Source: Sistotremastrum niveocremeum HHB9708 (Eukaryota; Basidiomycota; Agaricomycetes; Sistotremastrales; Sistotremastraceae). Taken from it: a stretch of 64,000 nt of DNA. The notes under the pieces were generated by a model. It made no database searches and was not told where the DNA came from. It saw only the letters and a list, made by a program, of their open reading frames with translations. The position numbers and the translations under genes are program-made. The stretch covers positions 57,569 through 121,568 of the forward strand of contig KV419427.1 in assembly GCA_001630475.1 (NCBI GenBank), read 5' to 3'. Of the stretch, positions 24,501-36,597 are shown piece after piece. The stretch's first letter is position 1, and each line of letters opens with the position of its first letter.

Positions 24501-25248
24501 TCAAAGTCTCGCTGATATTCACTCAACCCTGTTAGGTAACCTTTGGAACGCTATGAGCCTTGGAGCCCGCGAGATGATGGTATATCCGTTGAAACGAAGC
24601 TAAGACATCTGATAGGCTTGTTGGGCAATTCAAAAAGACCATGATGGAACTCTTTCGGGGCGCGAGCGGCCCGTTATGTAAGGCTATGCATCACTCTTGA
24701 GCGAAGAAGAAGCATCAGATCGACAGGGTAGTATGGAACATTCCCGTGCAGAGCTTCTTCGTCGATCTTCCAAGTGCACCCGGTGTACGTCTATTCTCTC
24801 AGAGCGATATCCAAGTTTCGGAAAATCTAAGCGTGGGCTCGGGGTGTATCTTAATTTAATCATTATCGCTGTAATCAATCCCTCGAATTGACGAGATATA
24901 ACCCGGTATATATTCATCGTACCCAGAGCCCTTTGCCTGACTATCCATTTTGCGTCCGGACAACTGAAGACAGCTCTTTCAAGACCAAAGCCAAACAGGG
25001 GTTATCTTTAATGAAACGGAGGAAGGTTCATTTCGGGGTGGAAGCTTGCTTGATCGCATCACGGGGTAAGCTCGATACCATCACCTCCATCACCAGATAA
25101 GCGAAGTCTTCTCGCGGTAAGAATCATTCGCGATCGGTCTCGATGGATATGGATGCTCAGACTCGTCACATTCAATACTAGTATAAGTTGAGTCTTTGTA
25201 GGTTCTTTCTACTAGTACTGTGCTCGGAAGGCAAGAGCTACGTCGAAT
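21525..25248. other. Gene-poor 3.7-kb region, no gene supported
   Basis: Contains the promoter of DUF6534 copy 5 on the left and of the GPCR-like gene on the right. Many overlapping short frames (60-80 codons) are present on both strands with no splice-consistent extension. A B-box-like motif at about 22753 was considered as a tRNA signal and rejected. I could not identify a relic of the neighbouring families here. Confidence 0.4.
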
Positions 25249-26786
25249 ATGTCTGTTGAGGACACCACTCTAGACCTTGGACGCCATCCTCGTTCCCTGC
25301 AACTAATATGGTTTGGCTTCCTGATTGCTGGACAATTGGGACTCTCTGCCTTATTAGTTACTGTGTTTTGGGTTCGGAGACGTCCAGAATACAAGCGTCT
25401 ACCAGGTGTCATAAATGTCAAAATTATCACATTTCTGAACACATTTGTTTATCTACTTTTGTAGGTGTTTCGTCTCCGAGTTCGCTTGGTTAATCGGTCT
25501 GAACTTCACCAGATTTTACTCCGGCGATTATATGAATGTTCAGCCGCCACTTACCATTTGTTTGGTCCAAGCAAGCTTGAAACACGGATTTGATGCGGCG
25601 TAGGAGTCATCCATCGACGATGTTGCTCCTCCCATGCTGATTGACTGGAAAGCTTTCTGTGTGCCGTATTTCTTTTTGTTCTCGAGGTGATTGTACTCTT
25701 CATCTCCATACGTGCCTCTGATGCATCTCCTCAGGCATGCCTCGTGACCATTTTCTTGATTCAAGAGTGTTTCTTCGCAACCGTACTCGTGCGTGAACTG
25801 TATCTCAAAGGTCGTACTCTTATGCCATTGATTAGATCGTGGCTACACCTTATTTGACGTTTATGATCGTAACGGTGGCCGTAGCCGTTGTAAGTACCAG
25901 CGTTAGGTATTGAGAACAGCACTGAAAGTCTTTAGGCGGGAGGCGTTCAACCTCGAGATGTTATCCGTGTGGAACACGCGTTCTATTGCTCCCTAAACGA
26001 CCATATATTGTCAGCTTCTGTTTCTTTTTCCGAATTCGCACGTCGCTCACCAAGAGTAGAGGGCTAATCATTCAAGTGCATCTGACAATTCTTGTCGGAG
26101 GTACATTCGTAATGCAAGGTAGACACTTCTCTCGGACCCACATCCTGTCTCATTGGTCACCACCTAGCATTCCTGATTCGGTCATTCTTGTCGCGAAGAA
26201 GGACGTACGGAAGACTGATAACAGAGCTGGCTCGCGAACAAGATGCGGTAGCGCAGTCGTTGACCGTATCGCAATTTGTTAGGATGTCAATTTTCATTGC
26301 TTTGGAGTTCGTGTGGGCAATGCTCGCTGTCTTGGAGTGAGTTCCATGTTTCCCGGGATCAGAAGTTTAATCGACCTGCCTCACACAGCATGATACCACA
26401 TACCGATGTAATGGCCGGGGACCGTGTCCCATGTATCGTTGCCATTAGTGAGGCGCATTTCTGAACTCCTCAGTCCGTAATAGAATATTAACCGGCAATC
26501 TTAGTACCCCTCTGCGTCTTCTTGATATTCGGGACCCAGGGAGTATGTGACACAAGTTCATCGACGGTTCAAATTTGACTTCTGGGGATAGGACATTCTC
26601 AACGCTTGGTGCTTTTGGAGATGGAGGTTTCGAAGGCAAGCCATCGGTGAAGATGAGTATCCTGACTTCGACCCACTGGGTGATCGAACAGAAGTCTCTG
26701 ACCAAGTAGACGTCGGCGTCGGTAGCGAGGTGAGCCAAATGGTATTCAGTACTCAAAGATCCACCTCGAGCAACATGCTGTCTTGA
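25249..26786 (+). CDS. GPCR-like multi-helix membrane protein
   Basis: Starts at the ATG at 25249. The first exons are 25249-25460 (helix LIWFGFLIAGQLGLSALLVT), 25513-25599 (FYSGDYMNVQPPLTICLVQ, ASLKHGFDAA) and 25653-25686 (FLCAVFLFVLE). The middle (25687-26070) contains further helices (IVATPYLTFMIVTVAVAV) and a loop VQPRDVIRVEHAFYCSLNDH, but its exact splicing is uncertain. The end is clear: 26168-26336 (FLIRSFLSRRRTYGRLITEL, QFVRMSIFIALEFVWAMLAV), 26389-26447, 26505-26542 (PLCVFLIFGTQG) and 26592-26786 (DILNAWCFWRWRFRR plus an acidic/Ser tail, TGA at 26784). Helix spacing, the conserved-looking loop Cys and the FLIFGTQ end resemble uncharacterised basidiomycete seven-helix receptor-like proteins. 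No ligand can be inferred. Confidence 0.65.
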
Positions 26787-27544
26787 ATACCCGTCCAGCG
26801 TGATGATCGAGCAGGCTCGACGTGATATCCTAGGAATGACCATGTATATTTTGCGTTCTTTCAGGAGGGCACAGACTGGGCAACCATCTGCTGGCTCTCG
26901 GTGCCTATGGTGGGTATTCATAAACCTGATAAAGTCCTGCCTGATCGAGAACTCTCAGATCCGTGTTCGAAGAGCCCGAGACACCCGATCATTCACTCAG
27001 CGTCGATGCATCAGGCGGATTCAGATGAACGCTGAGCGCTGACAGACGCGACGGGCGCGTGTTCAGGCTTTCAGGTTTGATTTCGAGCCTGATGTTTCAG
27101 ACTCTCTCTGTGATGATAAAATATAAGAGTGTTTCAACTGGATACAACTTGTGAAGCTGCTAGATGAGTTGATCATGAAGGCGAAGATAGCCTGACAGTC
27201 TCTGCTTAGTCATCGTAGCAAGGAAAATCCGCGGGACTCCGGACCCAATTGTATATTACATAAGCGGATTGTCCGCGACCCCTTCGTCGACAAGAAAAAT
27301 TCAAAAAGCTACAGTTAGGTATGGCAGATTCAGGCAAATCACAGAACATCTCCAGGAATATGATGGGTATCTTGTAACTGAGAAAGCAATGTTGCAATTA
27401 AATACGACCGAGATGAGATATGGAAATAGCCCGAGAGCCAAGGGAAAGAAAACGTGCAAAGCAAACTGTATTGCTTATCACCACTGTGAACAAATGAAAT
27501 GCGATCAGAAGAGGAACAGCTCACGATAGCGGAGGTTGACATCC
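26787..27544. other. Convergent intergenic region
   Basis: 758 bp between the stop of the GPCR-like gene (plus) and the stop of the minus-strand kinase. The antisense frame 26445-26921 mostly mirrors the GPCR-like gene's 3' exons. Nothing else recognised. Confidence 0.4.
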
Positions 27545-29016
27545 TCAGGTGACATAGATGAGCAATCGTTGAACGATTTGAGAAATGCGGCCTGGCGGCT
27601 TTGGAGCCTCAAACTTGATGTCAGGGATTTCAGGATATATAGGAGGTCGCCCAAGAATACGGATGTCAAGTTGATGGGAGCGGTATTCCCGCGAAGAAAT
27701 GGTCTCGAAGAAATCGACATTCGGCTTGAGAAATGAGCGGAGGAACTCCGGATCCAGCTTAGAGATGACAGACTTTACCATGGCTAAAGCTTCAGCGGCT
27801 GTCGGCCGCTCATCAGGTTCATCTTTACGCATTGCGTCGATCATTGGATTGAGCATGTCGAGCCCACCAAAGTGCTATGGATTGCGAGGGTGTGAGCGTA
27901 TAAGCCCGCTAATCGCAGTCACGAGCACTCACTTCAGGAATCTCCTTGATCATGTCTCCACATGCTCGAATGTCCAATTTGAACGGATCATAAGAACGTC
28001 CCGTTCGAAATTCCGGGGCGTCCCTAGCGTGGCCCACCCGACCGTAGATCCGCTCTCGGTGCTTAAAATCGTCGAACTTGACCGATTCGCCAAAGTCGAT
28101 ATAGTAATACTGGACTGGTGCTAATGTGCGGCTGATGTGAGGGGCTCCCAGACGAATTTTGGGAGATGAAGGATTTGGGACGTAGTACAACGGGTCGGTA
28201 GGATGGAATCCCTTGGGGAATAATGATGGTCCGGGGTCCATCATGACGTTGACACTCGCAATATCACTGCAACTATGAGATGGAGTGGCAACCATAGAAT
28301 AAGTTAGACTTACAGGTGGGCGACATTATGTTCGTGCATGAACATGAGACCCTAGAGAGGAGTTAACACAACGACGTCAGGCTTAGCGTAAATCGTGTCG
28401 TCCGAGTCCTCACCTCTAAGAATGAATGAAGACAGGACATGACCTCTCCCGGCGTTTCGAACGGTATTATATCATATTCCACCAACAGAGGCATTGCGAC
28501 GAGAACTTGCTCGTCAGTATCAGGAAGGAGATGAACGTCGAAGAGGGGTATGCAATGATTTCGCGGGTCTTTTCGCAGTTCAGGAGAGGACAGAAATTTC
28601 CAAATCAAGAGTTCCTTCGTGTGAGTGGGCACCAATTTCATGGATATGACTTGTCCATCGCTGATCCTGGTGGCATCCATACTCTTTCCACGAAGCTAGC
28701 TAGCTGCATCAGAGAATTTCGACGGGATGAGAATCGCTCTGGCACGTACTGGAGGATGCATCGCGTCCTCACTGTCAATTATTTTGTAACCCGTTCTGAA
28801 CCATGAGGGTGACCAGTCAGGTTCATATCGGCTTCTCAACCTGTATCCCATGTTCTTCAGCCATGGCTGATAGCCTGCCCATCTCTTTTCCGAATGGTTC
28901 AGATCTTTGAACCTTGATATATCAGGGCGACGTGGTTTGCTGTCGAGTTCGATAGTAGGTCCGGGCATGAGAGGTGTGTACCAGAGACATGCGCTCAAGA
29001 GTGTGGGCAAGGACAC
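27545..29016 (-). CDS. Basidiomycete-type protein kinase with HLD in place of HRD
   Basis: Five exons on the minus strand: 29016-28750, 28695-28414, 28351-28314, 28266-27933 and 27874-27545, giving 416 residues (400 if translation starts at the second ATG, 28968). N-terminal part YRLRSRYEPDWSPSW, then MDATRISDGQVISMKLVPTH, a degenerate N-lobe with the ATP-site Lys in SMKL. Residues DPRNHCIPLFDVHLLPD lead into the hinge. The catalytic loop reads MHEHNVAHLDIASVNVMMDP, so the usual Arg before the catalytic Asp is Leu; Asp and Asn are kept. YYYIDFGESVKFDDF supplies the DFG motif, and APEF replaces the APE end of the activation segment. C-lobe: YDPFKLDIRACGDMIKEIPE and DEPDERPTAAEALAMV. It lacks a glycine-rich loop. 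This fits the small, family-expanded kinases of Agaricomycetes; activity is likely but substrate unknown. Confidence 0.82.
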
Positions 29017-29361
29017 GTATGGAAAATCAAATACTCAAATTCCTTATTCGGAAAACTTGTGCTTATGTCATCGAGGCCGCTAGCGCTTTCAATGAGGCAG
29101 CCTGCAAGCAGTCGTTCACCAACATCCTGAGCACGAGTTCGCCATCGCCCTACCCTTGCATCTTGTTGATGATAGCCCATCACGAATACAGCTCTGGGCT
29201 CGCGTACTTGGGGTACTTGAACGGCACGTCCAGCGGGAATCAACAATTCGAGTCTTTGAGTTCCTTCCCCACTGGGCCAATACCTCATCGTCCTAAAACT
29301 GTATCGACACTGCGACATGACTGGAATACGGGATAAACTCAAGAATATAATACCTCCACGG
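29017..29361. promoter_or_regulatory. Shared 345-bp intergenic region between two divergent kinases
   Basis: The minus-strand kinase starts at 29016 and the plus-strand kinase at 29362, so both promoters must lie in or overlap this segment. Short antisense frames cover it (28974-29369) but show no family motif. No specific operator could be identified by eye. Confidence 0.45.
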
Positions 29362-31157
29362 ATGACCAATCCTGATCCCCTTGCAACCCCAATACGCCGT
29401 CCTCAGCCCTCGGCCTCGAGGTCCACCAGTGCGTTTGGGATAAAGAATGCTGAGATTCTCACTGTCCAATTAATCTAAGTCGAAGACAGATATGATGAAT
29501 GCCACCATGTTCTCAAGGAGGCCCATTACACCAATCAGTTCGCCATCAGAGACCCGGATGTCGAAAGAGTAGTCGGTGTTGAGAACGCATTAGAGCTCGA
29601 GGAACTCATAGATATGTAATATATCCGCCCCGAGCCATTTTATTTCCTATATTCTTACTGATATCGTACTAGTGCTCTGGTGCGGGTCGAAGAACTACGA
29701 TTCAAGGACAATTGGCTCCATAACTTGGTGCCTTTTGCGAAGTGGAGTCTGGACAGAGACTTTCAGAAAACGAAGCGTGGAGCAGAACGGTTCCATCGGA
29801 AGGCCTCAGTGAGCGTCGTTCAGGGAGGACGTTTGTCTTCTCTGACAGCCTCTTAGGATAGTCTCCGTCGCTTGCAGAACGCCAAGGGCGACGTAATCCT
29901 TGAATTCGAAGACGGGTGGCTCCAATTTCACGAGAATAGATCCGAAAGCCCTGGAAGCTATGGTCAAGTCCAGAAAGTATGGGTAGAAAAGGAAGGGACG
30001 AAACCTTACGCTACATGGCTTTGAAACGTCCTAATCATCAGTCATGCGACCGTGAAACACTCCGAAGAGTACGTACTAGACCCGCCCATAATATTTCAGA
30101 CTACAAATTCATTGCCTATCAGCAATTCAAGCGCGAAGGAGAAATATGGATGAAACTTCAGCACCCCAACATCGCCTACCTGTTTGCCATTTTTGAGCCT
30201 GTCAATCCTCGATGGGGAGAAGTCATGCTCATCAGTCCTTGGGCTGAGTTGGGTACGGCCACAAAGTACCTGCAGCAGTTTGAGAACAGCAATCACACCC
30301 CGGGCATAGTTCGTCGTTCACCTCTCGTTAATTAATACGGTGTTTACCTTTTGATAGATCGGGGACATCATCGACGCGGTGGAATATATGCACAGCGAAG
30401 ACGTGCTCACTTACCATGGTGATTTGAAGGGAGTAAGTCAGCCTCATTGAAAGTCGAGTCGATACAATTTCTCAGTCCTTTTTAGAATAATGTCCTCCTA
30501 TTTGAAGGCTCAGACAGACCTATCGCCAAGCTTACTGATTTCGGCTTGTCAAAAATTTGCGCACCAACTCCAATTGCAGCTAGCAGAGTCGGAGGGAATG
30601 CATACTGGATGTCCCCCGAAGTCACATTCGCTCGCGAGGCTCTATTATCTGCCGATACTGCCGAAATCCCTGAGCTTGTACTGACAGCGCAAGCGGATGT
30701 TTGGAGCTTAGGCATGACCATATTTGAAGTAATGTAACTCCATCCATGAGTGATGAATCTGCTTATGAGATTCTTTCAGCTCATGAGTCGGTCAGAAAAT
30801 CCGATGCGAGACCGATCGACAGACAGTGTTACCAAACTCCTCAAAGGATCAGCTCAGGCGATCGATGCAGAACTCCATGACTATCTTTTGTGCCTGCCAG
30901 ATGCGTTTCAGCCCCTGCTCAGATCGCTCCTTGCAGCGGATCCCGACCGTAGACCAAACATGACGATGGTGAAGTCAACCTGGCAGCGCATCATCCGTGA
31001 ACAAGATGAGATCGGACAATGGAGTACGATCTTGAGCTGTGTTCAGCCGCCTTTTTGCCACTATTATCCAGCCGTTAGCGAGAGCACAACTGATTGCTTT
31101 GGATCCTGGCGCAAATGGATGGAGCAGCGGAGGCAGATGAGACGAGTATCAAACTGA
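29362..31157 (+). CDS. TKL-like protein kinase with an apparent one-base deletion
   Basis: Exons: 29362-29428, 29480-29615, 29673-29808, 29857-30308, 30358-30432, 30486-30728 and 30780-31157. The N-terminal 110 residues (AHYTNQFAIRDPDVERVVG, LRFKDNWLHNLVPFAKWSLD) form an unknown helical region. The kinase domain begins FHENRSESPGSYGQVQKVWV (glycine loop). The lysine motif YMALKRPNH follows in another frame: one extra base near 30013 would make it continuous (GCT AC[N] ATG GCT), so this copy has a one-base deletion or an assembly error. Everything after it is intact: hinge ISPWAELGTATKYLQQF, catalytic loop YHGDLKGNNVLL (HGD, non-RD), TDFGLSK, SPE, and the C-lobe ADVWSLGMTIFE and ADPDRRPNM. Short C-terminal extension WRKWMEQRRQMRRVSN. 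As it stands, translation would stop at the frameshift. Divergent partner of the minus-strand kinase, but of a different subfamily. Confidence 0.75.
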
Positions 31158-32828
31158 CCTAATGGTTTTGATCGGAATGTCATGGTATTCTGTTGCTATT
31201 CTATCTACGGGTTTTGCATCTACTGTATGATTAATACTGTAATCTCTTGTTCTGCAAAATGTTCCGATAGTCATTACATGTAACGTTACGCGAGGTAGTT
31301 CATAATGTAAATTACAAGCCGTTCAGGTTGACAACTGCTGCCGAATCTGCAACGATTTAATCGTGCAATATCATGGTCTACTTTGATGGCGCCTCATGCA
31401 TGTTTTCTGGGCGTTATTTTCGGGTTCTATTTAGATTTCCTTGCGGGGATAATTCCACGAGGATCACAAGTGCGCGTGTTTGAACCCGTCATGCGCCAAG
31501 CGCTGTGCTTTCCAGTTGTTCAATTCTACTATTGTCCAATCATGCTATCGTGTCTGTGCTAACGCCGATGGTGGCGTATTTGATGCGGCCGGCAAGCACG
31601 AGGCTGTTCTGAGTCCCGGTGCCTCATCTTGAAGCAAATTTTCCGGACTTGAGTGCACGTCTATAGTGTTTGGTAGACTCCCCAATTCTCTGGAAGCTTC
31701 CTTTTAAGTTTTAACCCATTTCACATTTTCCCTCCCCCCGATACTAATAGATTACCCCACCTCCCTCGTGTTGTAGACCTGTAGCCACCAGAATTACCCT
31801 ACTGCACTAAAGCTGTGCCCTAGATGCCCCATGGGTCAACCCACGGGCCACAGCATCACCACGAAGGGAACGAACAGACAATCGCCATGACTCATCCAAA
31901 AAATCCACCCGGACCCGCATCATAAGCATCTCCAACTCTGGTGTTTGATTATACTCAGCTAGATAATAAGCATCGGGCTTCTCGGATATTAAGTGCTTAT
32001 GTCTGCCCGAAATGGATATCGGTATTTATTGAGTTGCCGGACAGTGCCCTTCCACACGTTGCTGGGACCTTGGGACTTGTTAGATAGCGCGTGGAGCTTT
32101 GATAGGAGTCTTTGGGCGGGCTTGCGGAAGGTGCGTGTTAGTGGCGTGTCTCTATGTGATGTGTTAAAATCGACGATTTATTGCTCGGGCTGCTCGGCGA
32201 CGAAATATAACATCCCGATAGATTTGATTAAGTGGTAGGCAGCACTGAATCAGTTGACGGAAAGTAAATGTAGAAAACCCATGTGGGGATGAATCCGAGC
32301 TACAAAAAGTAGCGGCGTGGAGAAAGCACTTGCTGAGTTCAGCTCGAGCTTCGAGAAAGAATCAGGGGCACGAACGCGTGACGTCACAAAAATCATTAAT
32401 CGGAGTCGATTTGGCTTTAGGATACATCCTGTTCCTGATCTTCGTCAATGCTTCATCTGCGCTACAAGCGTTCTCCCGTGTATGTCGTCTCTGCGATTTC
32501 AAGAGTCTAACAAGTGTTCAAAGCCGATCCTCCCTATACTAATACCCTCCCTGCATTTAGATTCCGTCTACTCCTCAGAGAACCTGTCGGGGCCCTGTCC
32601 TCGCGCTCCTGTTCCTGTGACTGGATTGGTGGAGACTTCTTCCATCGGCGGCAAATCTTCCATCTCAATCGCACTATGCGGAACGGGCGGGCCAAGGAAA
32701 TCACCAGTGGTGCGATCAACGCTAGGTTGGTGGCCGAGCCACTTTGTGATTGTTGCTCGGGTCATATACCAGTAATTCATCACTAGAGAGCTTGGCGTAA
32801 TGTTCGCAGTGGGCTCTGGGTTCTGGAG
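31158..32828. other. Convergent intergenic region
   Basis: 1.7 kb between the plus-strand kinase stop and the DUF6535 gene stop. The most protein-like piece is on the minus strand at 32568-32783 (GDFLGPPVPHSAIEMEDLPP, then MEEVSTNPVTGTG), which might be a small gene or an alternative 3' exon of the DUF6535 gene. It has no family match I recognise. The remainder appears non-coding. Confidence 0.35.
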
Positions 32829-35790
32829 TCAATACAGGGTGAGACTTGGATTAGACATTATTCGCGTACCACTAATGGACTTCATTTGCATCAAGTATTG
32901 TATGGCACGCCTGCGAGTTTCGGGAGATGTACGTTCTCGGTAGTCAGACACAGAATTGACAGGTTCGTTGGCACACAATTCAAAGAATTTGCATGCGGAT
33001 TCACGATCGGTAAGACAACGGAAAGTAGCTCCTTGATCGACATAATGCATCAAAGTATTGCTGTGGTCCGTCCAAGAATCTGAGTTACGAGGCTCGCGAC
33101 GAGCGATACAGGCTAGCAGGGGTGACAGGTCGGCGTCGGTTGGGAGAATAAAGTCTCTTTCTTGGAGATAGGCAAGGAAGCGTAGAGGAAGTAGATCATC
33201 ACCAACGTAGTTCAAGTCTGTGATGTTGTCGAGGACAGAAATCACACTCCAAATGGCATCATTGGACCACCCAACGCGATACATGAAGGGCATCACATCA
33301 CGCCAATTTGCAAAGGGATTGCGGAGTATAGACCTGAGAATTGATAAAGAGTCGTCTCGACTGAGCGGTGGAACGCGGCTTCCAAGAAGAAGTGCATAAT
33401 AACGATTCAGCGCAATCACGAATTTTGTAACCCTGGTATCGTCATCAAAAGAACCCAGCTCGCGTGAGAAGACAGACAAATCAGCAGTGAGGCGTGCACG
33501 AGCATCGTCAGAGAGCTCAAGGGAGCCTGGGAGAAACGTCAAAACACATATATATATACATACGGACCGCTCGCACCAGAAAAGCGTTCAGCATGTTGTT
33601 CCAGAAACAAGTTGACGCGCTCATAGGTAGGGGAAGCTATGTCAAGATGCTCGCGAAAGTCTCTGAGGTAAATGTAGGCGGAGCTGACATCAGACAGCAT
33701 ATCAATAGCGCCATGGTCCAGCAGGAAGAGGGCCGCATCTGTGAATTCATCCCAGTTACTCCATGAGGGCTGACCCTTTCGACTGACTGTGGCAAAGACA
33801 TGGGAAAGGTCGAGGGTTGAAGTGAGGGCCAAGCTAGAAGGAAGCAGTGAGACCAGGGCGACGAGGATGTCGGCAACACTTGAATGAGAGACGAGGAGGG
33901 GATCAGACAGGAAGCCCGATATCTCATTCAAAATATCCTCTGTGCGTTCTTGTAGGACGAACGAGGAAAAGATGCTATCCTTTGCTGGGCGCACATCCCT
34001 TGCTGAACGCATGAATGATTTGATGATGGAAGAATGACGGGTTGATATTATTTCTCTGACCTCGTCTTGATGTTCAGCTTCCAGGAGAAGAATGCATCCA
34101 TGGATAGCGGTATTAAAGAGATCCAACCGATCCCCTACTTTTCCGTTTCGGTCATACGAAGCTAGAACCCGACCGACACATTCCTTATATGGAAGATGTG
34201 GGATCTCTCGCAGATCTTCGTTATCTTCTTGCGCTGAAACGACTTCCACGAAGAACCTAAAATGTTTCGCATGCGCTTCGGGCGATGATTGATAACACAA
34301 AGATCGACATCCGCGCATGTACCATCGCCCGATGCGGGTATTCTCCCTCCGTTCCTCGTTACTGAGTAGCCTCCAAAAAGAAATGAACTCTTCCTCGAGC
34401 GTCTCCCTGACACGGGTCGATGTGTCTGTGGCCATGAATCGGTCATAAGCTGCTCTGAAGAGCGGGAACAAGTCAGGTCTTGCTGCAACCCAAGGCCCGA
34501 TTCTGAATGAAGGGACCACCGTGTCCAGTGCCTCTGCTTCCGGTGAGTTGATCACTACAGATGCAAACACTTTCAGCGTTTCCGGTGTACACGCGTAGTA
34601 CTCGGAGCCTCTGTGATAACGAAACTCCTCTCTATCGCCCTTCGTGACTTCGAGCATGTCGTCCGTGCCGTGAGTACCACCATCATGGTTGCCGTCGCTC
34701 TGGAGTAGCAGACGTATCACGTTACTCAGCGGGGTTTCGAATGGCGAGTTATCCCTCCGCACTGCATGGTATGTTGTCCCGGTCACAATTATTAAAATCG
34801 TGAATACCATTAGTGTCACAATGGCAGCGGCAGCGATGAGCACTGGTCGTGGTTTGGGCTGCGCGTAAGCAACGACCCATGTCTGCAGGAGGAACGCAAT
34901 CATGAAAAGGACAATGGACAACAATAGCGTTGAGAATAGTAATCCGGAGAGTCGGAGAAGCCACTTTTTCCCGACGGCTTTCCGGCGCTCAAACTTGATG
35001 GTCGACTCATGGTAGTTCCGCGCCTTGACGCGGGTAACCAGTCGTGCCCCCCATTGTATGCCGAGTACACACAACGCGGAGTTGAATATCTACCTCCGGT
35101 CTTGATTTAGCTGATAGTCATATGATGAGGCATTCACTCACACTCAGCGCAAATGCGGATACTTGAAATAACGCTATCCATTGTTGTATCACCTCTTGTC
35201 GATGAGCGTCAAGCAGGCCCGATGATGCTGCTTGGCCGCCGGAGGTATCCGTAGTATCTGCTTTGGGAGCTTGGAGACCTTGAAGGACTGGGACGATGAA
35301 CGCAGTCACAATCGCAAGGAAAATTGCATTCTGGTAAACTCGATGAATATGGTCATTAATTGACAAGCAGATGGGGAGTTAACTCACAAAGACCAAGGAG
35401 ACATTCATAAGTGTGGTCCATTCGCTAACCGCTTCCTTCGCCATTGCAACGGCCTGTCTATTCAACCCAACCCACGTTTGTTGGTCATAAAGCCAGCGCA
35501 TTTCGAACGGTTGATCATCTGATGTTGACTATTAGGATAGATCGCGCTTGATCGAGGAAAGATTAACTTTTCACTGCGTCCTTCCGCAGAATCTCCAACT
35601 TGTCCCCATGGTCCTTCAGCTCTTTCTCGATCGATGCAGTTTGTTCCCTGATCGCCATAGTCTGTGTTTCCATCAACGACAGAAGTTTGTCGAATTTCGT
35701 TTCTAGAGCGCCCACCGACACCGTCGGAGTAGTGGATCCTGAAGGCTTGACGGGTTGGGCATGACTATCAGCCGACGACTGATCAGCCAT
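32829..35790 (-). CDS. DUF6535 multi-pass membrane protein
   Basis: Five exons on the minus strand: 35790-35568, 35518-35388, 35330-35142, 35089-33568 and 33526-32829, giving 920 residues with all phases consistent. N-terminus (MADQSSADSHAQPVK) leads to a short coiled-coil-like stretch (LETKFDKLLSLMETQTMAIR). Residues about 75-330 form the DUF6535 region with four helices: AIFLAIVTAFIVPVLQGL, ALFQVSAFALSIFNSALCVL, LLFSTLLLSIVLFMIAFLLQ and VLIAAAAIVTLMVFTILIIV. The remaining 590 residues are a cytosolic alpha-helical region with no recognised domain. DUF6535 (Pfam PF20153) is a basidiomycete family of unknown function, often numerous in Agaricomycetes. The last donor (GTCCGT at 33567) is weak but is the only one that keeps the frame. 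Confidence 0.82.
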
Positions 35791-36059
35791 CGCGATCGTC
35801 TGCTACCCAGCACTGTAGGTGTTGACGGCAGTTGTTGAGAGTAGATGGTGATGGGCGAGGTAGACGTGCGGTGGCAGGAATGAGAAGGGGATGGGAGAAC
35901 AGGGATGGGCTGTGCGATATCTGAGCGTTGCATGCGGCATCTGACATTTGAGCGCTGAGGGACGAGAAGGAGATATTGTCAGCCAATGAGAATTTTTCGT
36001 AAATTAAGAAAGGATGAACGTACCTGCATGATCGATACAATGCTGTCCGTGGCCTGTCT

Positions 36060-36330
36060 CTCATTACTATGAGATGGTCCCTTTGTATCGAGTGCCAAAC
36101 GTAGATACGCACTCTACGCTCTACAGCGTCAAACTTTATCGATCCACCAAAGTCAACATAGTGATAATGGACGAGCTGATGCGCGACTCACTATACTATG
36201 AATAGTATATGACGAGACAACTAGACGGATTTGAAACGTAGTCCAACCGTGACAGGTCACTGGAATGGAGCACCGGGGGGAAATAATGAGGGTTCGGATT
36301 CCATCAAAAGGTATACAGGCATCCTCATCG
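36060..36330 (-). pseudogene. Decayed kinase fragment (catalytic core only)
   Basis: On the minus strand, MESEPSLFPPGAPFQ (about 36320-36265) and HYHYVDFGGSIKFDAVE (about 36172-36117) match two blocks of the kinase at 27545-29016 (MMDPGPSLFPKGFHP and YYYIDFGESVKFDDF) in the same order and at similar distance, but stops and frame changes lie between and after them. It is therefore a relic of the same kinase family containing the DFG motif, lying just upstream of the DUF6535 gene. Confidence 0.6.
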
Positions 36331-36597
36331 AAGTGAGAAGGTATGAATACCAAACCGATGACTTGACAAGAAATGGATGAACTCGGCTCATCCGGTTCGC
36401 ATTGACACTCCGACACCGGCGTCGGCGTCGGCTTCGGATGAGAGGCGAAAATTATCATTACGTGCAGATCCTTCTTCAACTCCTATCCCACCCTTCTTCT
36501 TCCCGACTCTTCCTTGCAAATAATTGTCTTATCTCACCATCATCGAACCTCCAATATCTTGTATCAAACAACCACTCACTCTCCAAATTTGTAAAAG

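Noticed and set aside
26445-26921. Minus-strand 158-codon frame
   Set aside because: Largely the complement of the GPCR-like gene's last exons; no motif of its own.
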